From contig QKED01000015.1 in the NCBI GenBank assembly GCA_003252455.1, positions 1-64,000 on the forward strand: a stretch of DNA of 64,000 nt, read 5' to 3'. Source of the stretch: Gammaproteobacteria bacterium. GTDB taxonomy: Bacteria; Pseudomonadota; Gammaproteobacteria; Thiohalomonadales; Thiohalomonadaceae. Shown one piece after another: positions 57,238 to 64,000 of this stretch (position 1 is its first letter; every line of letters begins with the position of its first letter). The position numbers and the translations under genes are program-made. The notes below the pieces were generated by a model, which had not been told where the DNA came from, did not search any database, and saw only the letters and a program-made list of their open reading frames with translations.

Positions 57238-58002
57238 TCAGTGTGGGAGAAAGAGGCGTCCTACGGGTCCATCGACGGTGTCGAATGCCACATCGTAGAG
57301 CGTGGCGAGGCGTTCGCTGGTGAGGAGCGTCGTCGCCTCTCCGTGCAGCACCGCACCACTGGCGTGCAGCAGCAGCACGTGGCTGGCATAGCGCGCCGCG
57401 AGGTTGGGGTCGTGCAGTGCCATCACCACCAGGTCCCCGGCGCGCGCCAGTGTCTGGAAGTGGCGCAGGAGGGCCTGTTGGTGACGCAGGTCCAAATGGT
57501 TGTTCGGCTCGTCCAACAACATGACCTGCGCCTGTTGGCAGAGCAGGGTAGCGATGGCGAGGCGTTGGCGCTCGCCCCCCGAGAGTTCGTCGACCAAGCG
57601 CTGCTCCATGCCGGTGAGGTCGACGCGCGCGAGTGCCGCTGTGGCGATGGCCAGGTCGACCTCGCCCTCGATGCCCCAGGGACCGAGGTGCGGGTGGCGC
57701 CCGAGTAGCGCGCTCTCTAATACCCGGCTAGGGAACGGGTCGTGCTGTTGCTGCAGTAGCAGTGCCAGTCGCTGTGCCAGGGCGCGGCGCGCTAGCGTTG
57801 TAAGGGGTTGGTCGTCGAGCGTGAGGGTGCCGGTCTCGGGGGGGAGTAGGCCAGCGAGTAGGTGCAACAGGCTGCTTTTACCCACCCCGTTAGGACCGAG
57901 GATGGCCCAGCACTCCCCTCCACGAAGCGTCAGGTCGAGTGCGCCGAAGAGCGTCCGCCCTGCGCGCTTGAGGGTGACCTGTTGCAGACGCAGCTCAACC
58001 AC
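57238..58002 (-). CDS. BtuD/FecE-type ABC transporter ATP-binding protein
   Basis: About 254 residues. Walker A GPNGVGKSSLLH, signature LSGGERQRLAIATLL, Walker B VMLLDEPNNHLD. The start is uncertain: GTG 58002 (MVELRLQQ) has AGAGG at a good distance; GTG 58008 and 58011 are close alternatives. It overlaps the permease gene by 8 bases. ATPases of this group energise uptake of cobalamin, ferric siderophores or hemin. No binding-protein gene is adjacent. Confidence 0.93.
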   Translation of the reverse strand: MVELRLQQVTLKRAGRTLFGALDLTLRGGECWAILGPNGVGKSSLLHLLAGLLPPETGTLTLDDQPLTTLARRALAQRLALLLQQQHDPFPSRVLESALLGRHPHLGPWGIEGEVDLAIATAALARVDLTGMEQRLVDELSGGERQRLAIATLLCQQAQVMLLDEPNNHLDLRHQQALLRHFQTLARAGDLVVMALHDPNLAARYASHVLLLHASGAVLHGEATTLLTSERLATLYDVAFDTVDGPVGRLFLPH

Positions 58003-58960
58003 GTTCACCACCTCTTGCGAGGAGGTAGAGGAACAGCGGGACACCGAGGAGGGCCGTGAGCACCCCTACGGGGAGCTGTTGCGGTGCGATGGCGACCCGC
58101 GCCAGGGTGTCGGCGGCGAGCAGTAGCAGGGCTCCGAGAAGGGCGCTGCACGGGAGTAGCCAACGGTGGTCATGGACCCCGGCCAGGCGCAGTAGGTGTG
58201 GGGTCACCAAACCGATAAAGCCGATGCTGCCACCCAGGGTCACCGCCATCGCGGTAAGCAGGGAGGCGAGAAAGTAGATGAGCGTCCGAAGTGGGCCGAC
58301 CTCGACCCCGAGAAGGGTCGCTTGGGTCTCACCGCGGGCGAGGAGGTTGAGGGGGCGCCCGAGGGGGGTGATGAGTAGCGTGGCCAGCACCACGGCGGCG
58401 AGCGCCGCCCAGGGGGCTCTGGCGTGGCTCAAGTCACCCATCAGCCAAAAAAGCATGCCGTGTACGGCCCCCTGTGGCGCAAGGGTGAGCAATAGGCTGA
58501 TCAGCGCGCCCCAACCCGCAGCGAGCACCACACCGGTGAGCAACAGTCGTGTGGTGTTCCAACTGCCCTGCCCGTGGCTCAGGGTGAAGACCAATAGGAT
58601 GGAGCAGAGTGCGCCGAAGAAGGCGCCACCCGCCTGCCAGAGCCCGCTGACCCCGGCGAGGATCGCCAGTAGGGCGCCGCTGGAGGCGCCGCCCGAGATG
58701 CCGAGGATGTAGGGGTCTGCCAACGGGTTGCGCAGCAAGAGTTGCAGCAGCGCTCCGGCGAGTGCCAGCAGCCCGCCGACCGCTACGGCTGCGATCACCC
58801 GCGGCAGGCGCAGGTCGAAGAGGATACGGCTGGTGAGTGGGTCGAGCGTACCACTCAGTAGACGTTCGCCCACCCCTTGGCTGCCACTCGCCAGGGCCAG
58901 GGGGATGGCCAGGGCGAGTAGCAGCAGCAGCGCGAGCAGCAGGCGACCGTGGCGCTTCAC
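57995..58960 (-). CDS. BtuC/FecCD-type ABC transporter permease
   Basis: A 321-residue permease with about ten membrane helices. LRLPRVIAAVAVGGLLALAG, LLRNPLADPYILGISGGAS and GFIGLVTPHLLRL are hallmark segments of the FecCD family. Coupled with the ATPase gene, it should import a corrinoid or metal chelate. A substrate-binding protein and TonB receptor must be encoded elsewhere. A link to the predicted imidazole-thiazole metabolite is possible but unsupported. Confidence 0.95.
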   Translation of the reverse strand: MKRHGRLLLALLLLLALAIPLALASGSQGVGERLLSGTLDPLTSRILFDLRLPRVIAAVAVGGLLALAGALLQLLLRNPLADPYILGISGGASSGALLAILAGVSGLWQAGGAFFGALCSILLVFTLSHGQGSWNTTRLLLTGVVLAAGWGALISLLLTLAPQGAVHGMLFWLMGDLSHARAPWAALAAVVLATLLITPLGRPLNLLARGETQATLLGVEVGPLRTLIYFLASLLTAMAVTLGGSIGFIGLVTPHLLRLAGVHDHRWLLPCSALLGALLLLAADTLARVAIAPQQLPVGVLTALLGVPLFLYLLARGGERG

Positions 58961-58963
58961 CGG

Positions 58964-59617
58964 TCAGCGCAGGGAGAGGATGGGCCACCCCTTGGCCAGG
59001 GCGTGGTCGTTGAGGGTCGGGTCGGGGTCGACGGCCACCGGATGCGCGACCCGCTCCAGTAGTGGCAGGTCGTTGTGCGAGTCGCTATAGAACCAGCTCC
59101 CTTCGAGGTGGGCGCCGTGCTGCTGCAGCCAAGTGTGCAGCCGTTCCACCTTACCGTGCTGGAAGCTGGGGACCCCGGCGACACGCCCGGTGTATTGCCC
59201 GTTGCGCTCTTCGGGGTCGGTGGCGATGAGATGCTCGATGCCGTAGGCCGCAGCGATGGGTTCGGTGACGAAGCGGTTGGTGGCAGTGATGATCATCAGG
59301 GTGTCGCCGCGCTCACGGTGTTCGGCGAGCAGGGCGTGAGCCTTGGGTAGTAGGATAGGTTCGATCACCTCGCGTATGAACTGCTCGCGCAGGGCGAAGA
59401 GTTGCGCGCGCGGCAGGGTGGCGAGTGGCGTCAGGCTGAAGGCCAGGAACTCATGGATATCCAACCGTCCGGCCTTGTAGTCATCGTAGAAGCGCTGGTT
59501 CTCGCGTTCGTAGTGGTTGCCATCGACCAGTCCCTGCGCCACCAGGAAGGTGCCCCACAGGTAGTCGCTATCGCCGGCGAGCAGGGTGTTGTCGAGGTCG
59601 AAAATGGCCAGGCTCAA
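58964..59617 (-). CDS. HAD-superfamily phosphatase, SerB-like (IB subfamily)
   Basis: About 217 residues from TTG 59617 (LSLAIFDLDNTLLAGDSDYL), which has GAGGGA five bases upstream; the frame runs on to 59752 but the family normally begins here. DLDNTL is the nucleophile motif, ITATNRF motif II, and YSDSHNDLPLL motif III. Hydrolyses a small phosphoester. It is divergent from rppH and adjacent to rppH-ptsP, an order also seen in Pseudomonas. Confidence 0.88.
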   Translation of the reverse strand: MSLAIFDLDNTLLAGDSDYLWGTFLVAQGLVDGNHYERENQRFYDDYKAGRLDIHEFLAFSLTPLATLPRAQLFALREQFIREVIEPILLPKAHALLAEHRERGDTLMIITATNRFVTEPIAAAYGIEHLIATDPEERNGQYTGRVAGVPSFQHGKVERLHTWLQQHGAHLEGSWFYSDSHNDLPLLERVAHPVAVDPDPTLNDHALAKGWPILSLR

Positions 59618-59782
59618 GGGGATCCCTCGCTGTGTGTCGAGCAGAGCGACCCGCTGCGGTGGTGCACGGGGCTCAATTACCATGTTATGAAGTGCTGAAG
59701 GAGTATAAAGGAAATTGCCCAGCACCTGTAAGTTGTGGAAAAATCTCGACATCGAACCGTAACTGCGGTCAGGGGTAGCATC

Positions 59783-60403
59783 GTGATCGATTCACAGGGT
59801 TTTCGCGCCAACGTCGGCATCATCCTCTGTAACGACAGAGGTCAGCTGCTGTGGGCGCGTCGTATCCGTCAGGATGCATGGCAGTTCCCGCAGGGCGGGA
59901 TTCAGCGCAACGAGAGCCCGGAAGAGGCTGTCTATCGTGAGCTGATGGAGGAGGTGGGACTCGGGCCAGAAGATGTGGAGATCATCGGCTGCACCCGTGG
60001 CTGGCTCCGTTATCGCCTACCGAAGCGCTTCATTCGTCGGGGCTCGAAGCCGCGCTGCATCGGACAGAAGCAGCGTTGGTTCATGTTGCGTCTGGTCGGC
60101 GACGAAAACCATGTGCGCCTCGACGCCAGCGAAAAGCCTGAGTTCGAGGAGTGGCGTTGGGTGAACTACTGGGACCCGCTTGCCGAGATCGTTTTCTTCA
60201 AGCGTCGTGTCTATCAGTTGGCACTCACCGAGCTTGCGCCCCTTATCGTTGCCGATGCGCAGCTTCTCTCCCCCCCAGAGGAGTTGATCAAGCTGCATCA
60301 GTCCGAACAGCAGGCCTACGCGGCCTGTCGGGGCCAGCCGCGGGGGCGTGGCCAGGGTCATCCCAGCCGACGCCGACGTAGCGTGCAGGGCGCGCGCAGC
60401 TGA
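59783..60403 (+). CDS. rppH: RNA pyrophosphohydrolase
   Basis: About 206 residues from GTG 59783 ([15 protein letters not shown]), with AGGGG seven bases upstream; RppH proteins start at this IDSxGyRxNVGI motif. The Nudix box is [20 protein letters not shown] with VGL following. It removes pyrophosphate from mRNA 5' ends to trigger decay. The C terminus is extended to about 206 residues (family usually 160-180) by a basic Arg/Gly tail ([17 protein letters not shown]) that may bind RNA. Confidence 0.93.
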   Translation: MIDSQGFRANVGIILCNDRGQLLWARRIRQDAWQFPQGGIQRNESPEEAVYRELMEEVGLGPEDVEIIGCTRGWLRYRLPKRFIRRGSKPRCIGQKQRWFMLRLVGDENHVRLDASEKPEFEEWRWVNYWDPLAEIVFFKRRVYQLALTELAPLIVADAQLLSPPEELIKLHQSEQQAYAACRGQPRGRGQGHPSRRRRSVQGARS

Positions 60404-60489
60404 CACGACTGCGCTTGCTTTCCATTCTGCTCTGCCCAAGGTACCCTGAGAGGCTGATTTAGCCGACCGAACCTAGGGGTCGATCTCTC

Positions 60490-62814
60490 ATGTTGACGGG
60501 CAACGCGCACAACACGCTCAAGAGCCTGCACAGCTTGGTGCAGGAGGTGAATGGGGCCAATAACCTCGACCAGGTGTTGGCGCTCATCGTGCGTCGCGTC
60601 AAGGTGGCCCTGGGGGCCGATGTCTGCTCCGTCTACCTCTCCATCGGCGACGCGCGTGACCGTCTCATGTTGATGGCCACCGATGGACTCAATCCGAGCG
60701 CCGTTGGACAGGTGGTGATCGAGCGCGACACCGGACTGGTCGGCCAGGTGGCACGCAAGGCCGAATCGGTCAACCTCGGTAACGCCCCCGCCCACCCGAG
60801 CTATCGCTACTTCCCCGAGACCGGTGAGGAGCGCTACCACGCCTTTCTTGGCGCGCCTATCATCCATCACGGTGACGTACTCGGTGTGTTGGTGGTACAG
60901 AGCCACCGTGCCGAGCCCTTCGTCGAGGAGATGGAGACCTTCCTCTTCACCATCGCCGCGCAACTCTCGGGGGCCATCCTCCATGCCGAGGCGCAGGGCC
61001 GTCTAGGACCGCCCACTGGCGGTGTGAGTGAGAAGACGTTGCTCAAGGGGGAGTTCAGTGGCCCCGTGCAGGGTCAACCCGGTGCGCCCGGTGTCGCCAT
61101 CGGACGCGCCGTCCTTATCCACCCCTTCGCCGCTATCGAGTCGGTCCCCGATCGACACATCACCGATGTGGAGGCCGAGCTCGAGCACTTTCGTGAGGCA
61201 CTGGAGCGTGTACGCAGTGATGTGCACGAGATGCTCGCGCGCATGCATCACTCACCAGCGGGGCAGGCGCAGGCGGGGCTGTTCGATGCCTATCTGATGA
61301 TGCTCGACAGCGACTCGCTAGTCGAGGGTATCGAGCTGCGTATCCGTTCTGGGGTGTGGGCCCCGGCGGCACTACGCGAGGTGGTGCTGGAGCACGTCAA
61401 GGCGTTCGATGCCATGGAGGACCCCTACCTACGTGAGCGTGCACAGGATGTGCGTGACCTCGCGCGGCGTGTGCTCGAACAACTCGAACAGGGGGCGGAC
61501 GGACGCCTGGCGCGTGAATATCCGAAAGACACGGTGTTGGTCGGCGAGGAGATCACTGCCAGCATGCTCGCCGAGGTGCCACAGACCCACCTCGTCGGTG
61601 TCGTTTCGGTGCGTGGCTCACGCACCTCACATATGGCCATGCTTGCCAGTGCCTTCGGCATCCCTGCCGTAATGGGTGCGGAGGGGTTACCGCTCAAGCG
61701 CGTAGAGGGGGCGGCGATCATCGCCGATGGCTATTCAGGGCGTCTCTACCTCAACCCCGACGAGGCGGTGAGCCTAGAGTACATCCGCCTCCAGCGCGAA
61801 GAGGAGGAGTTGGCCGCCGGTCTACGTGGACTGCGTCACCAACCCGCCGTGACAGTCGATGGTTTTGCGATCGAACTGATGGCCAATACCGGTCTGGTCG
61901 CCGATATCCGTCCGGCTCAGGCGAGCGGCGCACAGGGCGTTGGCCTCTATCGCACTGAATTTCCCTTCATGATCCGCGAGCGCTTCCCTAGCGAGGAGGA
62001 GCAGCGTGCGGTCTACCAGCAGGTGCTCGACACCTTCCATCCACTGCCTGTAGTGATGCGCACCCTGGACATCGGTGGTGATAAAAACCTCTCTTACTTC
62101 CCCATCGTCGAGGAGAACCCCTTTCTTGGTTGGCGTGGTATCCGTGTCACCCTCGACCACCCTGAAATCTTCATGATTCAGTTGCGCGCCATGCTGCGCG
62201 CCAATGCGGGTCTCGGCAACCTGCAGATCCTGCTACCGATGGTCACCAGCCTACGCGAGGTTATTTCAGCCCGAGGCTACATCGACCGCGCCTACGACGA
62301 ACTTGTCGAAGAGGGCTATAAGGTGACGCGCCCAAAAGTGGGGGTGATGATCGAGGTGCCCGCTGCCATCTACCTCGCGCCCGAGCTGGCACGGCGTGTC
62401 GATTTCTTCTCCCTCGGTACCAACGACCTGGCCCAGTACCTCCTCGCGGTTGACCGCAATAACGTCCACGTCTCGGATATCTTCGATACCCTTCACCCCT
62501 CACTGCTACGCGCCATCAAACAGGTAGTGGAGGTGAGCGAGCAGTCAGGTGTACCGGTCAGCGTCTGCGGTGAGATGGCGAGCGACCCCTGCGCCGCGCT
62601 GGCCCTTATCGGCATGGGAATCAAGACCCTCAGCATGAGTGCTTCTGGTATTTTGCGCATCAAGTGGTTGGTGCGCAGCTTTACCCTAGAACAGGCCTAC
62701 GAGCTCTACGCCGAGGTGAGCCAGATGGAGGCCCCCGCCCCGATCCGCGCGCACCTGGAGACGGCGTTGCGTGATGCAGGGCTAGGTGGACTGGTACGGG
62801 CTGGCAAGAGCTGA
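60490..62814 (+). CDS. ptsP: phosphoenolpyruvate-protein phosphotransferase PtsP (EI-Ntr)
   Basis: A 774-residue protein. The GAF domain (about 1-165) begins near LHSLVQEVNGANNLDQVL and senses metabolites such as glutamine in relatives. The PtsI-like part has the phospho-accepting His379 in GSRTSHMAM and the PEP-binding C-terminal barrel with Cys694 in VCGEMASDP. First enzyme of the nitrogen-related phosphotransferase cascade. Follows rppH by 86 bases. Confidence 0.96.
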   Translation: MLTGNAHNTLKSLHSLVQEVNGANNLDQVLALIVRRVKVALGADVCSVYLSIGDARDRLMLMATDGLNPSAVGQVVIERDTGLVGQVARKAESVNLGNAPAHPSYRYFPETGEERYHAFLGAPIIHHGDVLGVLVVQSHRAEPFVEEMETFLFTIAAQLSGAILHAEAQGRLGPPTGGVSEKTLLKGEFSGPVQGQPGAPGVAIGRAVLIHPFAAIESVPDRHITDVEAELEHFREALERVRSDVHEMLARMHHSPAGQAQAGLFDAYLMMLDSDSLVEGIELRIRSGVWAPAALREVVLEHVKAFDAMEDPYLRERAQDVRDLARRVLEQLEQGADGRLAREYPKDTVLVGEEITASMLAEVPQTHLVGVVSVRGSRTSHMAMLASAFGIPAVMGAEGLPLKRVEGAAIIADGYSGRLYLNPDEAVSLEYIRLQREEEELAAGLRGLRHQPAVTVDGFAIELMANTGLVADIRPAQASGAQGVGLYRTEFPFMIRERFPSEEEQRAVYQQVLDTFHPLPVVMRTLDIGGDKNLSYFPIVEENPFLGWRGIRVTLDHPEIFMIQLRAMLRANAGLGNLQILLPMVTSLREVISARGYIDRAYDELVEEGYKVTRPKVGVMIEVPAAIYLAPELARRVDFFSLGTNDLAQYLLAVDRNNVHVSDIFDTLHPSLLRAIKQVVEVSEQSGVPVSVCGEMASDPCAALALIGMGIKTLSMSASGILRIKWLVRSFTLEQAYELYAEVSQMEAPAPIRAHLETALRDAGLGGLVRAGKS

Positions 62815-62924
62815 GGTCGTGTTGAGCTACTACCTAAACAGGCATAACCCGAACCTGGGCGTCAGGCGTGTCGGATCTGTATGGGCGGCGACATGTGCTA
62901 CTGGGCGATAGCCCGATAACGAAA

Positions 62925-62954
62925 AAAGGGGTTAGGAAATCTCCTAACCCCTTT
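62925..62954 (-). terminator. terminator downstream of tRNA-Lys
   Basis: A 13-bp stem (62925-62937 with 62942-62954) around AATC. The A-run at 62922-62927 on the + strand gives a T-run on the - strand, so it mainly serves the tRNA; it may also stop ptsP transcripts. Confidence 0.85.
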
Positions 62955-62988
62955 GTGTGCAATGTGCAGAGTGTGCAAGTGCAGATTT

Positions 62989-63064
62989 TGGTGGGCCGTG
63001 CGCGACTCGAACGCGCGACCACCTGATTAAAAGTCAGATGCTCTACCGACTGAGCTAACGGCCC
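62989..63064 (-). tRNA. tRNA-Lys (TTT)
   Basis: A 76-base cloverleaf with encoded CCA on the - strand. Acceptor GGGCCGT pairs with ACGGCCC, the D arm is GCTCAGTCGGTAGAGC and the anticodon loop contains TTT between the CTGA and TCAG arms. Confidence 0.97.
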
Positions 63065-63111
63065 TGAAAGAGTCGCCTATTATAGCCGATTTCTTGTATG
63101 TCGCAACCTTG

Positions 63112-63828
63112 TTACGGCTGTTTGAGGGTGTGTGAGCCCTGGGTTCGGACTTGATAAGGGGTGGGATCCACTACACCCGCCGCAGCGAAGCCAGCCGAGC
63201 GTAGGCGGCACGAGTCGCAGACGCCACAGGCGTTACCGAGGAGGTCGGGGTTGTAACAGGAGAGGGTGAGGCCATAGTCGACGCCAAGGCGATGCCCTGC
63301 CAGGATGATCTCGGCCTTGCTCAGGTCGATAAGTGGGGTATGCAGGCGCATAGGGTGTCCCTCGACGGCGGCCTTGGTGGCGAGGTTGGCCATCGCCTCG
63401 TAGGCACGGATAAACTCGGGTCGGCAGTCGGGATAGCCCGAGTAGTCGACGGCGTTGACGCCGATGAAGATGTGGCCAGCACCGAGTACTTCAGCCCAAC
63501 CGAGGGCGAGGGAGAGGAAGACGGTGTTGCGCGCGGGCACGTAGGTGACCGGGATCCCTTCGCTCGGGGCGCTCGGTACCTCGATGGCGTCGTCGGTCAG
63601 GGCAGAGCCGCCGATGGCGCGTAGGTCGAGACGGATGGTGCGGTGGTCGATGGCGCCGAGGGTCTCGGCGATGCGCTCGGCAGCGGCCAATTCGCAGCGG
63701 TGGCGTTGACCATAGTCGAAGCTGAGGGCATAGCAGGCATAGCCCTGCTCTCGGGCGATGGCAAGCACGGTAGCGGAGTCGAGGCCACCTGAGAGGAGGA
63801 CCACGGCCTTGGGTTGGGTCGCGTGCAT
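63112..63828 (-). CDS. queC: 7-cyano-7-deazaguanine synthase
   Basis: About 238 residues from [10 protein letters not shown]. The PP-loop is [10 protein letters not shown], followed by SFDYGQRH, and the zinc-site cysteines lie in [19 protein letters not shown]. It converts carboxy-deazaguanine to preQ0 in queuosine synthesis. queE lies directly upstream, 4 bases away, so the two form an operon. The C terminus is a little longer than usual. Confidence 0.97.
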   Translation of the reverse strand: MHATQPKAVVLLSGGLDSATVLAIAREQGYACYALSFDYGQRHRCELAAAERIAETLGAIDHRTIRLDLRAIGGSALTDDAIEVPSAPSEGIPVTYVPARNTVFLSLALGWAEVLGAGHIFIGVNAVDYSGYPDCRPEFIRAYEAMANLATKAAVEGHPMRLHTPLIDLSKAEIILAGHRLGVDYGLTLSCYNPDLLGNACGVCDSCRLRSAGFAAAGVVDPTPYQVRTQGSHTLKQP

Positions 63829-63832
63829 CGCC

Positions 63833-64000
63833 TCAGTGCCCGGGTTGGTCGCCCCAGAGGAGCTTGTGCAGTTGGACTTGCAGGCGCACAGGGAGCCGGT
63901 CTTCGAGGATCCATTCGGCCAATTGTCGCGGGTCGAGGGTGCCGAAGGCGGGAGAGAAGAGGATCTCACAGCGCCCGATCAGTTCGTCCTCCAGCAGGAT
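63833..64000 (-). CDS. queE: 7-carboxy-7-deazaguanine synthase, C-terminal part, cut by window end
   Basis: Only the last 55 codons are visible. The reading [19 protein letters not shown] and [16 protein letters not shown] match the QueE C terminus. The start and the radical SAM cysteines lie beyond the window. Its product is the substrate for QueC. Confidence 0.9.
   Translation of the reverse strand: MLLEDELIGRCEILFSPAFGTLDPRQLAEWILEDRLPVRLQVQLHKLLWGDQPGH

Overview
The window is a GC-rich, gene-dense stretch of a gammaproteobacterial chromosome. Two blocks keep a gene order known from Pseudomonas: icd, cspD, clpS, clpA, infA, bpt/ate, aat, trxB, ftsK; and a HAD phosphatase, rppH, ptsP. Protein sequences and this order fit a Chromatiales- or Pseudomonas-like gammaproteobacterium; species cannot be read from the window. 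No rRNA, CRISPR array, transposase or integrase was seen.

Region 1 (about 1-34,390, all + strand, short gaps or overlaps) is a hybrid polyketide/nonribosomal peptide locus with unusual companions. In order: a histidine ammonia-lyase-like enzyme; a P-type ATPase lacking the usual CPC metal site; an adenylating ligase fused to an enoyl reductase and carrier protein; a fully reducing PKS module (KS-AT-DH-ER-KR-ACP, malonyl type); a VOC protein; an FkbH-like HAD enzyme; an NRPS reading TubC docking-Cy-A(Cys)-Ox-PCP, as expected for a thiazole; an NRPS with C-(adenylation remnant)-PCP-TE; and an O-carbamoyltransferase. Then come a TorF-like porin, a radical-SAM sulfatase maturase, a Ser-type lipoprotein sulfatase, a sulfotransferase, a small membrane/coiled-coil protein, a MamK-like actin, a DUF697-like membrane protein, a Sfp-type phosphopantetheinyl transferase and a degenerate P-type ATPase. 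My reading (inference): histidine gives urocanate, which is loaded and reduced, extended once, condensed with cysteine and oxidised to a thiazole, then finished with a possible glycerol-derived unit, a carbamate and perhaps a sulfate. Imidazole plus thiazole suggests a metal ligand. The two odd P-type ATPases and the MamK-like/DUF697 pair suggest a link to metal handling or a membrane compartment.

Region 2 (34,446-40,685, - strand) is a seven-gene operon: periplasmic repeat-like protein, MacB/LolD-type ATPase, FtsX-type permease, LolA-like periplasmic protein, outer-membrane barrel, LytS-type histidine kinase and LytTR response regulator. It looks like a self-regulated inner-to-outer membrane transfer or export system.

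Region 3 (about 40,686-57,216) is conserved housekeeping: icd, a cold-shock protein, the complete N-degron set (clpS, clpA, bpt, aat), infA, trxB, alanine dehydrogenase and ftsK. A copper-assembly set (SCO, PCuAC and a small anchored protein) and an LTA-synthase-like enzyme sit between aat and trxB. A tRNA-Phe follows ftsK.

Region 4 (57,217-64,000) holds a BtuCD-type importer pair without a binding protein, a HAD phosphatase, rppH, ptsP, tRNA-Lys, queC and the 3' end of queE, which is cut by the window edge.
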